DNA of 64,000 nt, taken from positions 1-64,000 of the forward strand of contig JBGSNA010000159.1 of the NCBI GenBank assembly GCA_041739875.1. Reading direction: 5' to 3'. The notes under the pieces were generated by a model. It made no database searches and was not told the origin of the DNA. It saw only the letters and a list, made by a program, of their open reading frames with translations. This stretch comes from JBBSJZ01 sp041739875 (lineage in GTDB: Bacteria > Planctomycetota > Planctomycetia > Pirellulales > Pirellulaceae). The first letter of the stretch is position 1. Each line of letters begins with the position of its first letter. The translations under genes and the position numbers were made by a program. Of the stretch, positions 44,858 through 60,200 are shown in pieces.

Positions 44858-45257
44858 GGAGGGAACTCGCCTTGACGTTGAATAGTCTAAAAAATTACAG
44901 ATCATGACCTCATGTCGCCCCACACGAATGTCGATCAATACAGAGCAATCGCCGCTGTATTCAATGAATCGACCACTCGTTGTGTGGGCAGCCTAGAGCC
45001 ATAGCGCTGAACGATTTGAGAACGCGTCATCCGCTAGGACGGTCCGTGGAAATAAATTCCCAGACGTGTCCGAACGCGCGCACGCTCCTCTTCGCTTATG
45101 AACGATCGACCGTCATGAGAATACTCACGCGGTCGAATGCGATTCAGGCTTTTCTCTAAGCTGCTCCTCGAACTAAACGTTTGTCTCTGGCCAGCCGGCT
45201 CCTGCCGAACTGGCGTTATCTTTCGGGAATCGCGTTTGCCATTCCCTCTTTAATTCA
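44858..45257 (-). other. intergenic region between the two giant genes
   Basis: About 400 bp. GGGAAT (45225-45230) pairs with ATTCCC (45241-45246) 12 nt after the upstream giant's stop, without a T-tract. TCGACCG (45106-45112) pairs with CGGTCGA (45130-45136). AATACAG (44937-44943) pairs with CTGTATT (44955-44961) just upstream of the preferred start of the downstream giant. No strong promoter is seen, so both co-transcription and separate transcription remain possible. Confidence 0.45.
44937..44961. promoter_or_regulatory. 7-bp dyad upstream of the complete giant gene
   Basis: AATACAG and CTGTATT separated by 11 bp, about 80 bp before ATG 44857. It could be an operator or a leader hairpin. 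It also overlaps the TTG that opens the longest frame, which argues against that start. Confidence 0.3.
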
Positions 45258-48200
45258 TCATGAGAATAGTCGCAAGACAGCGTCGATCGCGTTCTCATTT
45301 GTCTGCGTTGAATCCGTGTCGTTATCGCTCATGGAGATCGCAAGCGACGTCAAGTCGTCATCGGATACGAATGAGTCAATCCGCACTTTGCCGTCTTCCC
45401 AGAGCGTGATTGCAACGGGTTCCGCTGCTTGCTCGGAAGTACTGACTCGTGTTGGTGACAACGTATCGCTTGCGACTATGAACTCGCCTTCACCCGAAGC
45501 ACTTGTTCCACCTTGGCCCAAAGCGTCTCGAAGGTTGAGGATTCGAAGCACCTCGAGTGCGTCCGCTGCGGTGATACGTCCGTCACCGTTGACGTCATAG
45601 TAGAACGGTCCGCGGTCGGCATCGGTGACCGGAACGCCACCGTTAACCAAAGTGCCATCGTTCTGGGCTGCGTTGAGCCGATTGATTACAAGCAACGCAT
45701 CGACTGCAGTGATCAAACCGTCGTCACTAACGTCTGAGTTTCGATCGAAAGCTGGGTTCTGGAGCCGACTTCCGACGACTTGCAATTGAACCGTCGCTGA
45801 TTGGCTGCGTCGTCCCTCATTGTCGGCGATTGTGTAGGTAAACGAATCCAATCCTGTAAAGCCAAGGCCTGGAACGTACCGAACGGTCCCGTCACTTTGT
45901 GGAATGGCTTCGCCACGCGTCGGTTGTCGAACAATCTCAATGCTGGCGAGGTTGAGCGTGCCATCAAAGTCACGATCGTTCGCTGCAACATTGATTAGAA
46001 CGTCCTCCTCGCGGAAGGTTCCGCCAGCATCATTCGCGGCTGTCGGAGCAGCATTCGAACTGACGACGACGGTTGCTTCTGGGCTTTGCTGGCCCAAGTT
46101 ATCCGCAACTGTATAGCGGAACACATCCTCACCGCTGAACGTCGAGAATGGCGTGTAAGTCAAAACACCGCCGGGGGTGATCGTCAACGATCCAAAAGCG
46201 GGCTGGAGAGTGATCGTCAAGGACGCGGGATTGATCGTTCCGTCCACATCCGAATCGTTATCCAGCGGTCGAATCGTGGTCGAGCCGTTCGGGTTGAGCG
46301 TCGGATTATCGGCGACCAATCGTGGAGCATCGTTGATGCCATCCACTCGGAGGCTCACCGTGACTGGTGCGCTTTCCAAGCCATCGAAGTCGCGAACGCG
46401 ATAAGCAAATGAATCCGTCAGGGTCTGGCCCGGGGCGAGGCTTTGGATCGCATCGGATCTGGTTGGATCATAAGTGATCACTCCCGTTAGCGAGTTGTAC
46501 GAAACAAGTGCACCTGAAACCGAGAACTGCTGAGCGGGAAGCACGACCGAGAGCACTTCGTTCGGATTAGTTGCTAGATCCGGATCGGTGTCGTTCGCAA
46601 GTAACTGGGATGCGTTAATGGTAAGGACACGATCTTCGTCGGTCGTCACGGAATTGGAAACGGCCGTCGGAGCGTCGTTGACTTCCTCAATGATGATTTG
46701 CAAAGTCACCGAACTGGAAACTTCTCCGGCGGAATCACGTGCGACCACATTGACGGTAGCAACACCACTCGCGTTCGCTGCGGGAATGAACTGCAGCACG
46801 CCATCGGAACCAATCGTTGGGAGCGTTTGGAATAAAGTTTGTGAAGCCGTATCCGTCGTCACATCGAAAGATACCGTTTGTGGAACGGCTTGTTCATCCG
46901 CTGGACCAGGCGAGACACTCGTTGCCCAAGTTTCGCGATACGCGCCACTGTCTTCCTGTACGGTGACATTCGCGCCAGGTACGAACGATGGCGGATCGTT
47001 AACCGGATTGACGCGAATCGTGAAGGTCTGTGCCGGACTGACGTTGATATTGCCTTGACCGGCGGCACCATTATCTCGCAACCGGACGGTGAACGTCAGC
47101 AATCCATTAGCGTCTGGAGCCGATGTGTACGTCAAGTTCGCATTGCCACCGACGATGGTTGCTGTTGGACCCGTGGTAAGCAAGTCAGTCGGACCACCAA
47201 TTTGAGTGAACTCAAAAGTCAGTACTTGGTTTGACTCGTCGTTCGCACCAAGAGGTCCCGCTTGGACATTCGTGACCCAGTTGGTGATGGTGGTTGTTGC
47301 CGGGGTCGGGTCCTCTTGGCTAACAACACTTGATCCACCACTGAATAGTGGTGCATCGTTTACTGGTGTTACCGTGAACGAAACCGTTGCGAACGCACGT
47401 CGAGGATCCGAAAGAGTTTGACCATCAACGCTAATCGTGACACCATTGTCGATCACGGAATAGATAAACGAGTCTGGACCCACATAGTTTGCACGAGGAC
47501 GATATCGCAACGACACCAACTGACCTGACTGGTTCGTTACGGGCGTGAGCGTTCCACCGTTGGTGGTCGAAGCTGGAAGTTGGTCAAGCGTTAACACTTG
47601 GCTTCCACCGCTCAGTCGTGGGATGTTCGTATTGGCTTCATTGGTTGGACCAACATTGAACAGATTGAGCAGTCCAGGTGCCGTCAGTGGCCCTTGTGTT
47701 GGAACGTCAAACGAACCGTCCTCAACCACGCTGTAAGCCAAATTATTGACACCTGGCACGCGAGCGGGGGCATCATTGACCGGCAATACATTGATCGTAA
47801 TCGTCACCGGATCACTCGAGATATCATCACCACGAGTGCTATTGTCCGGGCCATCGTCAGTCAAAACGACTTCAAACTGAAATTGCCCAAACACATCGGG
47901 AGCGGGTTGGAATTGCAAAGTTCCTTCTGGTGAGACCGTTGGGAACTGAGTAAAGAACTGGCTTGATTGGTTCTGTGGGAACGTGATCGAGGTAACCGAG
48001 AAGGTCACATTTTGCCCAGTCGTCACGTCAACTTCGTCAAACGCGCTCAATTGCGGTCCAGCAAAGATATTGATTGCAAAGTTATCTTGCGTGAACGTTG
48101 CTGCGTCTTCGGGTACCGTTACCAACGTTTCCGGAAGCGTGAATAGTGGTGTGTCATTGACTGGATTGAGAATCAAGATGACACGGTTGGTCGCGGTTAG

Positions 48201-51200
48201 CGGGCCGTTAACGGGTACACCGTTGGGATCGGTGTAGCCTTCTGGGTCAAGCGGATTGGATCCATTTTGGTCGACAACGACGTAGGAGAACTCATCGAAT
48301 GATGCGATATCACTATTGAGGTCCACCGGCGGTGTGTAGTCGTAACCGATCAGTGTTCCGCTTGTAGCAAACACTGGTGTCAGTGTTCCATTGGCTCCGG
48401 TGACGCTTGAAGCACCTACCGCAACGCCACCGATGCTGGAAAGCAGCAATTGCTGTGGACCGCCTTCATGCACCTGGGTCTCGTTCGCAGGTCCGGCCAA
48501 CAATGGATCGAGCAAACCAATACGAGAGAAGCTCAAACCACTACTCGCTTGACGTAGCGGCAAGAAGTAAGGTCCGCCGTCTTCCTTAAACGTGTAGATC
48601 AACGTGCCCGCAGCGATGTCCGGATTGCTACCACTAGCGACTGTGTAAACATTGTCTGGACCAGCGTTATTGGTCTCGCCCAAACGCGATTGATCCGCTC
48701 GTGGAGCATCGTTGACCGGACGAACGTTGACAGTTACCAGCGCCGTCGATACTCCGATTGGGCTTCCACTATCGGTGATCGTAACTGCATAGATCGCTGT
48801 ACCGTATGCGTCAGTCGCCGGGAAAACGGTCAGATCACCTGATTGCGAAATGATCGCAGGTTGCGACATCAAGCCTGGTGGTACATTAGACGCCCCCGTG
48901 TTGATTGCGAGTACGACGGTTTGACCCGCCATTTCATCGAGCGCGGTTGCAGGTCCCGGCAGTACGTTCGAGACGACGCCGTTGATTGTCACGCTCCTTG
49001 GCGAGCCGACACCCGAGTCTTCCAAAAGGTTGTTCACGCTATTGACCGTAAACGTCGGGGCGTCGTTGACGGCCGAAACATTCACTGTCACCGTGCCAAG
49101 CGTTGCTACCGCTAGGGAAGCTGCGCTGGCTGTGGGTTGAGTTCCCAATCGATAGGTAAACGTATCCACGCCATTGAAGTCAGCATTGGGCGTGTAGATA
49201 AAGTCGCCCGTAGCTGGATTCGTAATTGTTACCGTTCCGTTGGCGGGTTGAGTAACAAGGAAGACGCTCGGCGTGATCAACTGTGTTGCCAAATTCTGGT
49301 CATTGTCCGCCAGCGCTGGTCGCGTGGCATCAATGGATGTGTTGATGACTTGGTCTTCAACGATGTTATAGACATCCATCACGGGAACGGCGGGCGCTAT
49401 ACTACGAATCGAGATTTGATAGTCTTCGACTTCGCCTCCGATGGCGACACCATTGGGTCCAAGGTTGCCACCTTCGCTCAGTCGCAACCGAATCCAAGTA
49501 TCTCCCTGAGAGGCGTTTGAGGGCGCGAATAGAGTCAATGTATTGACCCCGTCAGTGACCGCAGCGTTGCTAACCGCTTTTTCGCCTGGATCGTTGAAGT
49601 CACCATCCCGGTTGAAGTCGACGAAGACATCGAGCAACCCACTGCCAGACACCGCAACTTGGAAGTTGGTTCCAGCTGGATCGAGAGGGTTAATGAAGCC
49701 GGTAACATCCGTGGCAGAAATAGGTGATGTCGCTCCAAATCGAGTGAACACGCGAAGCGGTGTTGCTAAAGGTGGTGTGAACAGCCCCGTCGATACACCG
49801 TCTTCGTCATCGATGGCCAGGATCGAAATCGTTGTTGATGAGGACGGATCAATGGAGAAGAAGACGCCGCCGACAGCTGTTGTTGCAAAGTCGGCTCGCA
49901 CGGCGCTGAGTAACTTCTGGGTGATTGAAGTCAGGGGTTCACCAGGAGCGTAAATTACTCCCACACGTCCGGTCGATGGATTTTCCGTTGATCGAACAAA
50001 CTCAAATGTCGTGCTACGCGTACCGACGGCCACTGTCACTGTGTCGCGACTTGACGGGACACTAATCACTGACAGTGTTGGGTTCGTTACCAGAAGCGAG
50101 TTAACGGTGATCGCCGACGGATTGGACGAAGTGACGGTCACGTTGACTTCAGCGTCGTCGGAATTGGGGAACGCGGTGGCATCATTTTCGCCATCCAGAA
50201 ACTGACCAAGCCTTAATGTCGAAGAGCCCACAATCGCGTGACGTGCACCATCCGAAGCGAGCAACGTTCCAAAACTGTTTGGCGCATCACCGAAGTCGAA
50301 TCGGACTTCAGGCATAATGATCGTGAAACGAGTTTCACTGTTGTCGCGGTTCGAAGCGACTGCGTTCTGAGCCAAGTCAGCGATTGCTGGGATACTCGCG
50401 CCAACGTCCGTGGTTGCGCCACTGGGACGGGTGAGTGTGATCCCTTGTACGCCAGTAAACAGCAACGTACCGCCCCCTGGCGAGAATGAACTCACCCCGA
50501 GCGGTGAACGCTGGATCGCGGTAACGAAGGATGTTGCTGACGATTGTGGCGAGAAATTCGAGGTGGGAACAAACGGTACTGGAATTGCGCCGCCAGAGAC
50601 ACCATTGACAACAAGCGGTGTGCCCGTCGCAACAATACTCGCAAGCACTTGCACTGGCGCCGTTGCATCTCGCTCATTCAGCGAAACAACATTGATATTG
50701 GCGGAAGGAGCAAGCGAAACAATTCCGGCATCAATCGTCGCAGCGATTTTCTGAGCAATCAGCGCTTCGGAATCGGAGGAAGTCAAATTGATGAGTCGAT
50801 CCGTTGTCGCCGGTGGCGGCGTCAAGCTGGTTAACTGGAAAGTTTCCAATTCACTGCCGTTGCGGACAGTAAATCGACTGCCCTCCAAGCTAACGGCCGT
50901 TGTTCCCAAAGGTACAGTGATCGTCAACTTGCCGGTAACGCCTGCGCGCCCAACAACTTGTAAATTGTTGGTTGCAACGAATGCGGGCGGAAACACAGAC
51001 GCTTGAATCACTGTCAGTGTATCGTTTGGTGCTCCACCAAGCAGCACGCGACCGTCGTCGATCGACCTTGCGCCGGTCAAACCGAGTGGCGTGGCAACGA
51101 CCGCCGCAGCAACCTTCACGGCAATTTCGTCGACTGTATCTGTTCGCGAAATTTGAATTGGCCGAGCTGATGAACTGACAACCGGAGTTGGCCCAGAGGT

Positions 51201-54200
51201 GAATTCAAACAGTTCGGTGGTCCCGCCAGCAACCGTGTAGCGGAACTGATCACCCGGGACGACGCCCGAAGCGACACCAAAGAAGTCCAAGCCAGTGACA
51301 CTTCCAGTAATGGAGTAGCCGTCAAGCGATCCAATCTGCAGTTGTTCGCTTCCCAAAGCGCGCGGTGCCAGGTTAAGGACGGACGCTGCGGGATTGTTGA
51401 GTGCGGCTAAGATCGCGTCACGCACCGATTGGATCGTTGGACCAACACTCGTGAAAGGTCCTCCCGAACCATCATTGGGGCTGCCAATGTTGACTGGAAT
51501 ATTTCCGGCCCGAACAGTGCCAGCTCGATTGATCTCGAATGTTCTGGTTTGTTGAACAACCCCAAGCGCATCGGTCACGGAAATGGTAAACGTATCACCA
51601 TCGACAAACGTCGTATTCGGGCCAGTAACCTGGATACCGAGAGTTTGCGGAATTCGAAGTACGTTACCACTGTCAAATTCCAGCACGCTGGAACGGCCCA
51701 CCGAATCGGTTACCGTGTAACGGTCTCCATCGTTGATGGCGTCACCAGCGGGAAGATCCAGTCCAAAGCGGTTTTGGTTATTGAGCGTAATGTCGTAAAC
51801 GGCATCGGTGCGCCACAGACCGCCCAACGGCGTAAGCCGTGCTAGTCGACTGTTGTCGCTATAACCGAACGTGTAATCAACGCCGGGTAGCAAACGTATG
51901 CCATTCTCGGTGAGAATCACACTGTCTTGGGTGATCGATCGCGGATCGGGACCTGAGCCCGAAGGATCAAACAACTGAATCTCGAAGAACCGCACGCTGC
52001 CAGAAGTCAAGCGAACGAAGGATTTAGACGGATCGATATCGCCGCCGGTGACACTCACGCCTCCCGGAACAAAGTCAAGCGGAGCCGCCAAATCAGCGAT
52101 GGGGCGAACAAAATCGGCGCGATCGATCGCTCCGCGGTCGATAAACGTGTTACCACCGACACCGCTTGGCGTGGTCACATTCGGATCGTCAAAGCGAGGG
52201 ATTCCGTACGCGTCAAATCTTGGACCGATGATAGGGGACGTTGCAAGGCCGACCGGACCCTTGACCGTATTAACAAATGTCGTTCGGTCAGCAAGCGAGG
52301 CAAACGAGCTATCGATCACAGCCGAATTGATCGCTGGGATATAGACGCCGTTCGCCGAATCTTGGAATAGTGCTGTTGCGTTGGCAATCACGATACTGCT
52401 GGCGGCGATCGGGCGACTCGCATTGTTCCCATTGTTTTGGTAAGCGTTTCCGCCTTCCACTGTCGAGCTGCTATCCGCAGAAATATTCACCCCGGTCCCA
52501 AAGCCGGTAATGATATTGTTCAGTACCGTGGGGCTGGCGCTCTGAGCAACGCTGATTCCGACACCGCCTCCATCGCCGACAACGGTGTTGTTCACGATTC
52601 GGCCAAAAGGTACCGGGGCAGGTGAATTTCCACCGGCTGCGGTTTCACCAGAGTAAACAATCGCAGTACCCGTGCTAGCGATCACGACGTTGTTGCTAAT
52701 GACCGTTCCTGGCAGCATTCGTTCCGTATTCGGATTGCGAAGCGTTACTGCGGCGCCGGGGCGACGATCGATAGGCACACTCGAGAAGTTTGCGTCGTTG
52801 TCGGCTTGCCCCGTATTGAATGTCGCGTTGATCCCCACATTCGCAAAATCACGAATGAAGTTTGATTCAATGATGTACTGACCTTGGTCGCGGAAGCGAT
52901 TCGCATCGCCACGTTCTAGATGGTAATCAACCATGATGACATCACGTGGTACAGCCGATCCAGGACGAACCGTTAGTTGATACTCACCGAATCCACTGTT
53001 TAAGAGGAAAGAGCTTGCCAACTGAGCGGTACCCACTGAAACGAAATAGTAACCCGATGTTGGCGCGACAAAATTGTCGATCCATGCGCCTCGATTCCGT
53101 TCACCCGGGGCGGTAGCGCTAAACAATGAGCTGTTTGTGAGCAAGCTACCCGTATTGTCAAAAATCTGTAGCAGTGAGCCAGAGGCCTTCGTGAACGCAG
53201 GACCTGAGGAAATGACTTCACCATTGGTGATGATCAAATCGGTGAGAGAAAACGTCGCGCCCAGCGTCGGATCCAACGTTTGCAGACGGTTGGCCAACCG
53301 GAAAGCGACGAATTGTTGTGTATCACTGGCGAAAAATCGCACTTGATTCGCATTGGTGGGGAATCCAAGTGTCAACGTAACAGTGGTGATCTGGCCACTC
53401 GAATTAGCTACCGTCACCGATTGGCCATCAAGTGAAGTCACGTTGAGTGGGATTCCAACGCGATTGCTCAAATCCAGTTGTGAACCCAAAGCCCAACCGA
53501 CAGTATCTAGATCCACGTCAATGGTGTCGCCAGCGTTCAAGAAGATCTTGACGACATCAACGTCGTTTGCTGGAGAATCAGGGATCAAGACATTGGCGTC
53601 ATCCGTCGCAACATGGTCACCCACCTTGCCGGTTGCTACCAGCGTATCCGTAGCTCCATTGACATAATCGGTCACGGTCGCGCGAGCGAACGTGTCGTAG
53701 AAGAAAAGGTCCTGAACGGTTTGATTCGTATGGTCCACGATCGGCAGCGTTCGTGCTGACTCGCGTCCGTAGAACGTTTCTTCCTTGACCAAGTCGACCT
53801 TCATGAAACGACCCGATGACGGGTTGACTTGGATTGACTTACCAAACAATTCGACACGATTGCCTGTCATGACTCCGAAATCGCTACTATCACGCCCAGC
53901 GGCGTAGATCCCCAAAACTCCAAATGCTTGAGCACTATTGATCGCATCTCGGATTGATCGGGCTACGCTCGTCTCTTCGTCCGAATTGGAGCTAAAGTTC
54001 GCTCCACTTCCGGCAGCAGTGAAAGGAACACGGACGCGTCCCGTTTGGACGTTGCCATTGCTGTCGAACTCAAACGTGAGTTGCTGCGAGCCGTTTGAAA
54101 TGACAAATGTGTCGCCGTCGATGAGGTCATTCCCGCGCGGAGCAATCAGTGTGACGGCTTCACCGTCGAGTCGGTCATTCGTATCAAAGGAGCGACCGAA

Positions 54201-57200
54201 ACCAAACTGTTCATTTAATCCCAAACGGATCGGATCATAGTCTTCAGGGACACCATATTCGGTCCCAGTACGAACTTCCAGCGTGTAGCTTCCAACCAAA
54301 ATCTCGTTGGGGAATTCGGGTTGTTGGCTATTGAGAAACGAGAACGTTCTTTGTTCGGGCAAGACATCGAAATTTTGGTTGATGGGCGCGTTGAGTACCA
54401 CCTCACCACGCTCGGCGAAACCGATCACGATATCGTCTATGTAGACGCCTTCGATGTTGTTGTTGGAGCCCGGTCGCGTATTGATTTGATTTGTAGAGAT
54501 CGACTGGCTGCCAAAAGCTCCAAACTCGTCTCCCGGCAGGAAGTTGCTGAAACCGAGCGACGTGTTGTTCACGGTCAATTGGGACCAGTTGAAGACGCGA
54601 ATGCGGTTCGTGCCGTACTCAGGGAAGTTGGCAATCGTCGCCGTGGAAACACCACTGGCTGGTGAAATATTCCCTAAGCCATTCACAAACGCCGTCCGAA
54701 TCGCGTCGCGAACACTGACCATGCTCATCGATTCGGTATAGAAAATCGGGACGTTGCCACTAGGCAAATACTGGGACGCTGTCGTTCCCACATTAAACGT
54801 CGTTGGGTTGATCGTTGCTAACGTAAACGCGGGTCCGAGCGTCAATGTGGTTGCACCAGTGACGATCACTTGGTCGCGAACCGACGACGCGCCCAGAGTT
54901 GGTGAAAACAACGCGAGTCGGTTCGCAACGAGCGTGGCGATTTCGTCCGGCGTGTTGGTAAGCGCATACTGGACTTGAGTAAAACCTGTTGGTGGAGCAG
55001 TCGTCAATGTCAGCGTTGTTGTCGTACCGGCCGCGTTCGTAAACGACAAGGTTTGACCGTCAATGCTTGCGACGTCGACCGGGATGGTTATCGGTACACT
55101 GCTTACGCCACCGAGTGTCAACGTATTTCCGACAACCGTCGCGGCGAGCGATGAGTCAAGCGCATTGAGTTTCGTTGCGATACTTTGAGCAAGTACGTCG
55201 CCGGTTGTCGTCAATGGATCAAAATAAACTTCGGTAGACGAGAATACGACACCTGTCGCTGGTGACGCGAATCGGGAAGTCGCTACGCCGCTTGACAAAC
55301 TTGCAGAGAAATTAAAGAGGCCATTGATCGCGGCTGTGACGGCGGCGTAGTCGTTAAACGTTGGCGTAATCAAGAGGGGATCTGGATTCGAATTGTAAGT
55401 GACCGTAATCACTCGAGTCGTCGCGTTAAACGACGCCGAAGCCACAGCGTCCGCGACCGGGAAGAGGTTGAGCGGATCGAACCGGTCGACAAACAAGAAC
55501 GAAACGCCATCCGCGTTCCCAGCGATGTCGGATGTTACGGTAATCGACTCAGCCCCAGTTCCGAAGCGAACTTGCTGCGATGTCTCGAACGTGATAGCTG
55601 TCGTGCTTCCGAGTAAGTTCGCAAACTGCAGCGATTTACCCACGAGACTCGCATCCGCGTCGGGGACAGTCAGAGCGGAACCACTAAAGCGGGCTGGAGT
55701 TGCCGCGAATGAGGCAGCCTCCACAACTCGTAAGTCGGCGCCCGTCGCCGAGGCGACAAGAGTTGGATCGAGTGTGTTCAATGTGGAAGCAATACTCGTC
55801 GCGATGGTTGCAGCCGAGTCGGTACGGGCAAACAGAAGCGAGTTTACAGCAACGCTGAGCGGATCCGTCGTGAGGGTGATCGTGGTGCTCAATCCAAGAG
55901 CATTCGTGAATCGGAGTTGCTGACCTTCTGGAATGGCTGCACCAGCGGGAATTTGGACGGCAGCACCTCGAACAAACTCGAATGTCTTGGGGGTCGAATT
56001 GAAGGTCGAGTCCGACATGGTGAACGTCGAGCCGGGGATGACATCGGTTCCCGCAGTCGCTTGTACCTCAGTGAGATAACCGTTTCCGAACGTGAACTGC
56101 GACTGCATACCACCGGCGGTCGAGAAGTCAAAACGAATTTGGACGTTCTTGTGACCAGCCAACGGGGCCAAATCCACGCGAGCTTGCCGCCAAACTCCGT
56201 TGTCATCGAACAATTCTTGGACGGGAATACCATTATTCAATAAAAACTCGTCGTATTCGTCCTGGTTCACGAATTCGCGGAACGAATTATTGGTGGAGAC
56301 CAATCTCCATTGTCCGTCATCGCCGGTGGCAAAGACGCGGAAACTATCGACCTGCTGGTTCGCGATTAAATTGCCTAAGCGGTAATCATCGTTCGCTTCG
56401 ACTTCGAGGAAGTAGTTGAAGTACAGCGTTGGTTTATCACCAGCGTTATAGCCTTCGAGACTGAACGGCTTACTTACCGTGCTACCGTGAACACCACCGG
56501 GGTTGAGCGTACCGTTGCCTCCATCCAGCGTATTATTGGCTGCATTGCCGTCGATTTCGACGCCAAAATACAAACTCGTTCCACCAGAAATTCGTTGGCG
56601 AGTTTGGTTGTGAGGAATGAAGACGCCGTGCTGGTTGTCTTGCGAGTTGGGAGTACCCGTGCTGAAAGGCGTGTTGCGATCATTGGTCTGGTGCCAAAGG
56701 TTTTCTTCTCGCGTACTGAAGGCGGCGCCGACCGGGGATATACCAAGAGTGCCACCAAATGCACTAGTAATCGGAATAGCATAATTGCCGTTGAACAACA
56801 CGTGAGCTGGCTCAACTTTGCCAGTCGCCGTGTTAACGTTCATCGTGTAAATCCAGCCTTGCGCGGTTACCCCGAACAGAGTCCTTGCGTAAGGACCAAG
56901 TGTCGCTCCCACACCGCGTTCTGTTAACCTTGGTCCAAGCGTCATGCTTGAGAATTGCACTCCACCGTTAAAAACGGAGGTGAAGTCATCTGGGTGTGGA
57001 GTAATCTGCCCATGATTGGTCGTGTTGATCACACTGGAATAGCTGCCGAAACCTGGGTCAACATCGACGCTTCGCTGACTAAATTGACTGAATGAATAGA
57101 CGTAACCATTGTCCGTTACGGCGAAGAAGTTTTGCGTATTCTGTGGATCGACAGCCAAACCGGTAATGACTCCACCATCGATGATCAGTCCAGTTGCTGG

Positions 57201-60200
57201 ATCGACTTCCGAGTCTGGGAATTGCCCCGTATCGATCACACCAAGCTCAAACTTGTTGGATGCGGGACCAAAGAATTCCGCGTAGGGTCCGTTGCCGAAA
57301 TTTCGATCCGTATTGGCGGCGGTGCTTCCACGGTTAGTGGCTGCGCCGTTGTTGGCAACCATGCTGTAAAGCACGTTTTGAGTCAACGCGAATGGAATTT
57401 CACCGCGTCCAATTCCTTCGCGGTTGCCAACAGCAAATGCTCGTTCACCATCACCAATAGCCGTGCTTGCAGCTGTAGGAGAGCCGCCGAGTGTACCAGT
57501 CAATGGAGCGAATGCTAGCGCGTTGTACAGTGCTTGCTCAGGATCGGCAGCCTCGGTGCCAGTGCCAGCTTGATTATTTCGAACAAAACTAAGACCATCG
57601 TCACCAGGACTGGATGTCGAGGCGTCCGCTGAACTGATGTTCAAGAAGTTTCCGGTATTCCCATTGTCTTGAGCACCCGTGGCTGGCCCCAAACTGTAGG
57701 CGAATAGTTCGCCGTCTCGGCGGATGGCCAAGTCACCGGTCGGCTGAGCAAATTGGCCAATCGTTCGTTCCAACTGTCCTGTAAACGGATCCACGGTGAT
57801 CAGCGTCGAGCGGTTGGTACCCGAGAGTCCTTGGTTGAGCGTTAAGAACAGGCGAACGTCTTCGAGTTTGTAGGGGACGACCGATGACGCATCGAAGAAC
57901 GGCGTGATTGTTGGTAAGTCAGCCGTGGTGTTTAACTGCTGTTGCTCAGTAAACAACGTTGTGGTGGTTGTTCCTTGTGCGGGAGTTCCCAGAACCGTTT
58001 CCGAAAAGCCTTCTTCGGCGATATTACGAACCGAATCGATCGGTAAAACGCGAACGTTCGTGTCAGACGGAGTTGCTGCAAAAAATTGGTTGAGAGACTC
58101 CGGGATCATTTGCGAGCTACTAACAACCACGTAATACGTGCCAACCTGCAATTCGACAGGGCCGATGAACGCGTCGAGTGTACCGGATGACCCTGCGGAC
58201 AAATTCGTCTGGTCATTTCCTTGGGTCGGTCGGCCTTGGTCCTCGGCAATGTTCGAATCGCGACTATGCAAGATAACTCGTCCGGCTGCGTCATAGACAG
58301 CGATTGACGTGTTAGCACGGCCGAGTTGGTCGGCATAATCAATATCAAACACGGTTGATACAAACCGGTTTTCACCGATGATATTCGGCCCCAGCGAATC
58401 CGAGCGGATATCGACACGATAAACGTCGATATCTAATTCCGATAGGAAGCCGAATTGTGGGTTTGTCGTTGCGATTTGGTTACCCAAGACGCCGCTTACA
58501 CGAAGGGCACCGCGTTCGGAGGAGTTGAGAGAGCCTAACGGATCTGCATCTGAATTATTGAACGAAGCAGTTCCAACGCCGCCATTAAATGCTGTTCCAC
58601 TATCATTGAGATCCAGTCCTGTTTCAGTTAGTTCCTCGGCGTGTTCGGCAGCAAGCGGCGAGTTGTTCGGCGCAGCCGGAATATCAATTGCTGTTGTGGC
58701 AAAGCGAATATCGGCCAAACGCACCGTTGTGCCCGCGATCTCGTCGGTCTCACGCAAGCGAATGGACAGCTGATACTGCCCGCTCGACAAACCTGCACCC
58801 ACCAGAGCTGTGCTGGTCAAGTTGCTAGTTGGATCTCCTGTCTTGAGATTGCTACTGCGAACACGCACATAGTAGTCGTTGACCGTGCTGCTGTTGCCAG
58901 TCAAGATCACTCGCATGCCTGCGTCGAGCGAATTTGGAGTCTCGACAACCTTTTGGCCTGTCTTGAAAAGCGGCAACACGCTACCGGTAGGCATGGTTGG
59001 CGCACGGAACAACTGACTTGGTGTGTTGGACTCAGCGTTCGAATTGTTACTCAGTGCCTGGATGTTTCCGTTAACGTCGATGACTTCAACGATGGTATCC
59101 AGTCCAAAGTCGGTATCGTCGATATCGATATAGACTTCCGTGCCACCGTTGGCCGCGAAACGATAGACATCGATGTCGCTGTTTTGGCTAAGTGCTCCGC
59201 GAACATTGAAGCCCAAGCGTCGATTTTCGTCAGCGGAGACTTCGTTTCTTGCTAACGAGCCAAGAATCTGTGCAATGCCAGGTACAGCATTTACGCCAGA
59301 GGCAGTTCCGATCGCTCGTTCCGCTTCAGCGATGAACGCGACGTTACGATCGTTGCTGCCTGGGTTGATGACAATGCCTTCCCAATCACCAGCGGCAGCC
59401 GGATTTTGGCCTCCAGAAACTTGGCCGATGATCGAAGTGACGAGGACTTGGCTAAAGACATTGGCGGTTGCGGCCGATGTGGCGATTTGTCTGATGTCAC
59501 CAGCAATTCCGCCGGTGGCATTTACGATGCTCACATAATCAGCAGTGGTCGTCCCAAAGCCACCCGTGATTGCTCCGCCAGGAGCACTGGCGAACGTTCC
59601 GCCATTGATTGTAAAGACGTTGTTATTATCAATCGCGAGAGCTTGTTGCCCCGCGTTGTTGGCAATGTTCACACCGACGATTGCTTGGAAGTTGAAACCT
59701 CGCGACTGCAAATTTGAGATCGTGCTGTTGACGGTTAAACTTGGTACCAGAATATCGCGGTCTTCATCGGACGCAAAGATGATGAACTTGGCTGCATCCG
59801 TGCGTGTAGAGTAATTCTGTAAGGCGAAATCGATCGCTGCGTAGCCGTCCTCGCGAGCACCGTTACTCAGAAACGCTGTTGTCGACGCAGCGGCATATTC
59901 CGCGGCTGTACCGTACTGGGTCGTACCGCCAGCACCAATCAAGATCTGACGACCGAGTTCATCCGCTCCGGGAGTACCGCCACCGCCACCACCACCTGGG
60001 CCACCAAATCCAAATCCGCTGCCAAAGCCGACAGCGCCATATCGATTCCCACCCGCGCTCGTACTACCGATCCCTTGAGCCAAAAGTGCAGCTTCCAAGT
60101 CGAGGATCAACTGTCCGGTGAAGACTTGCGTTTGCCGCATCGTGACGGTTTCGTCCATGACGATGATCACATCGACATATGGCGCATTTTGCGGTTGAAC

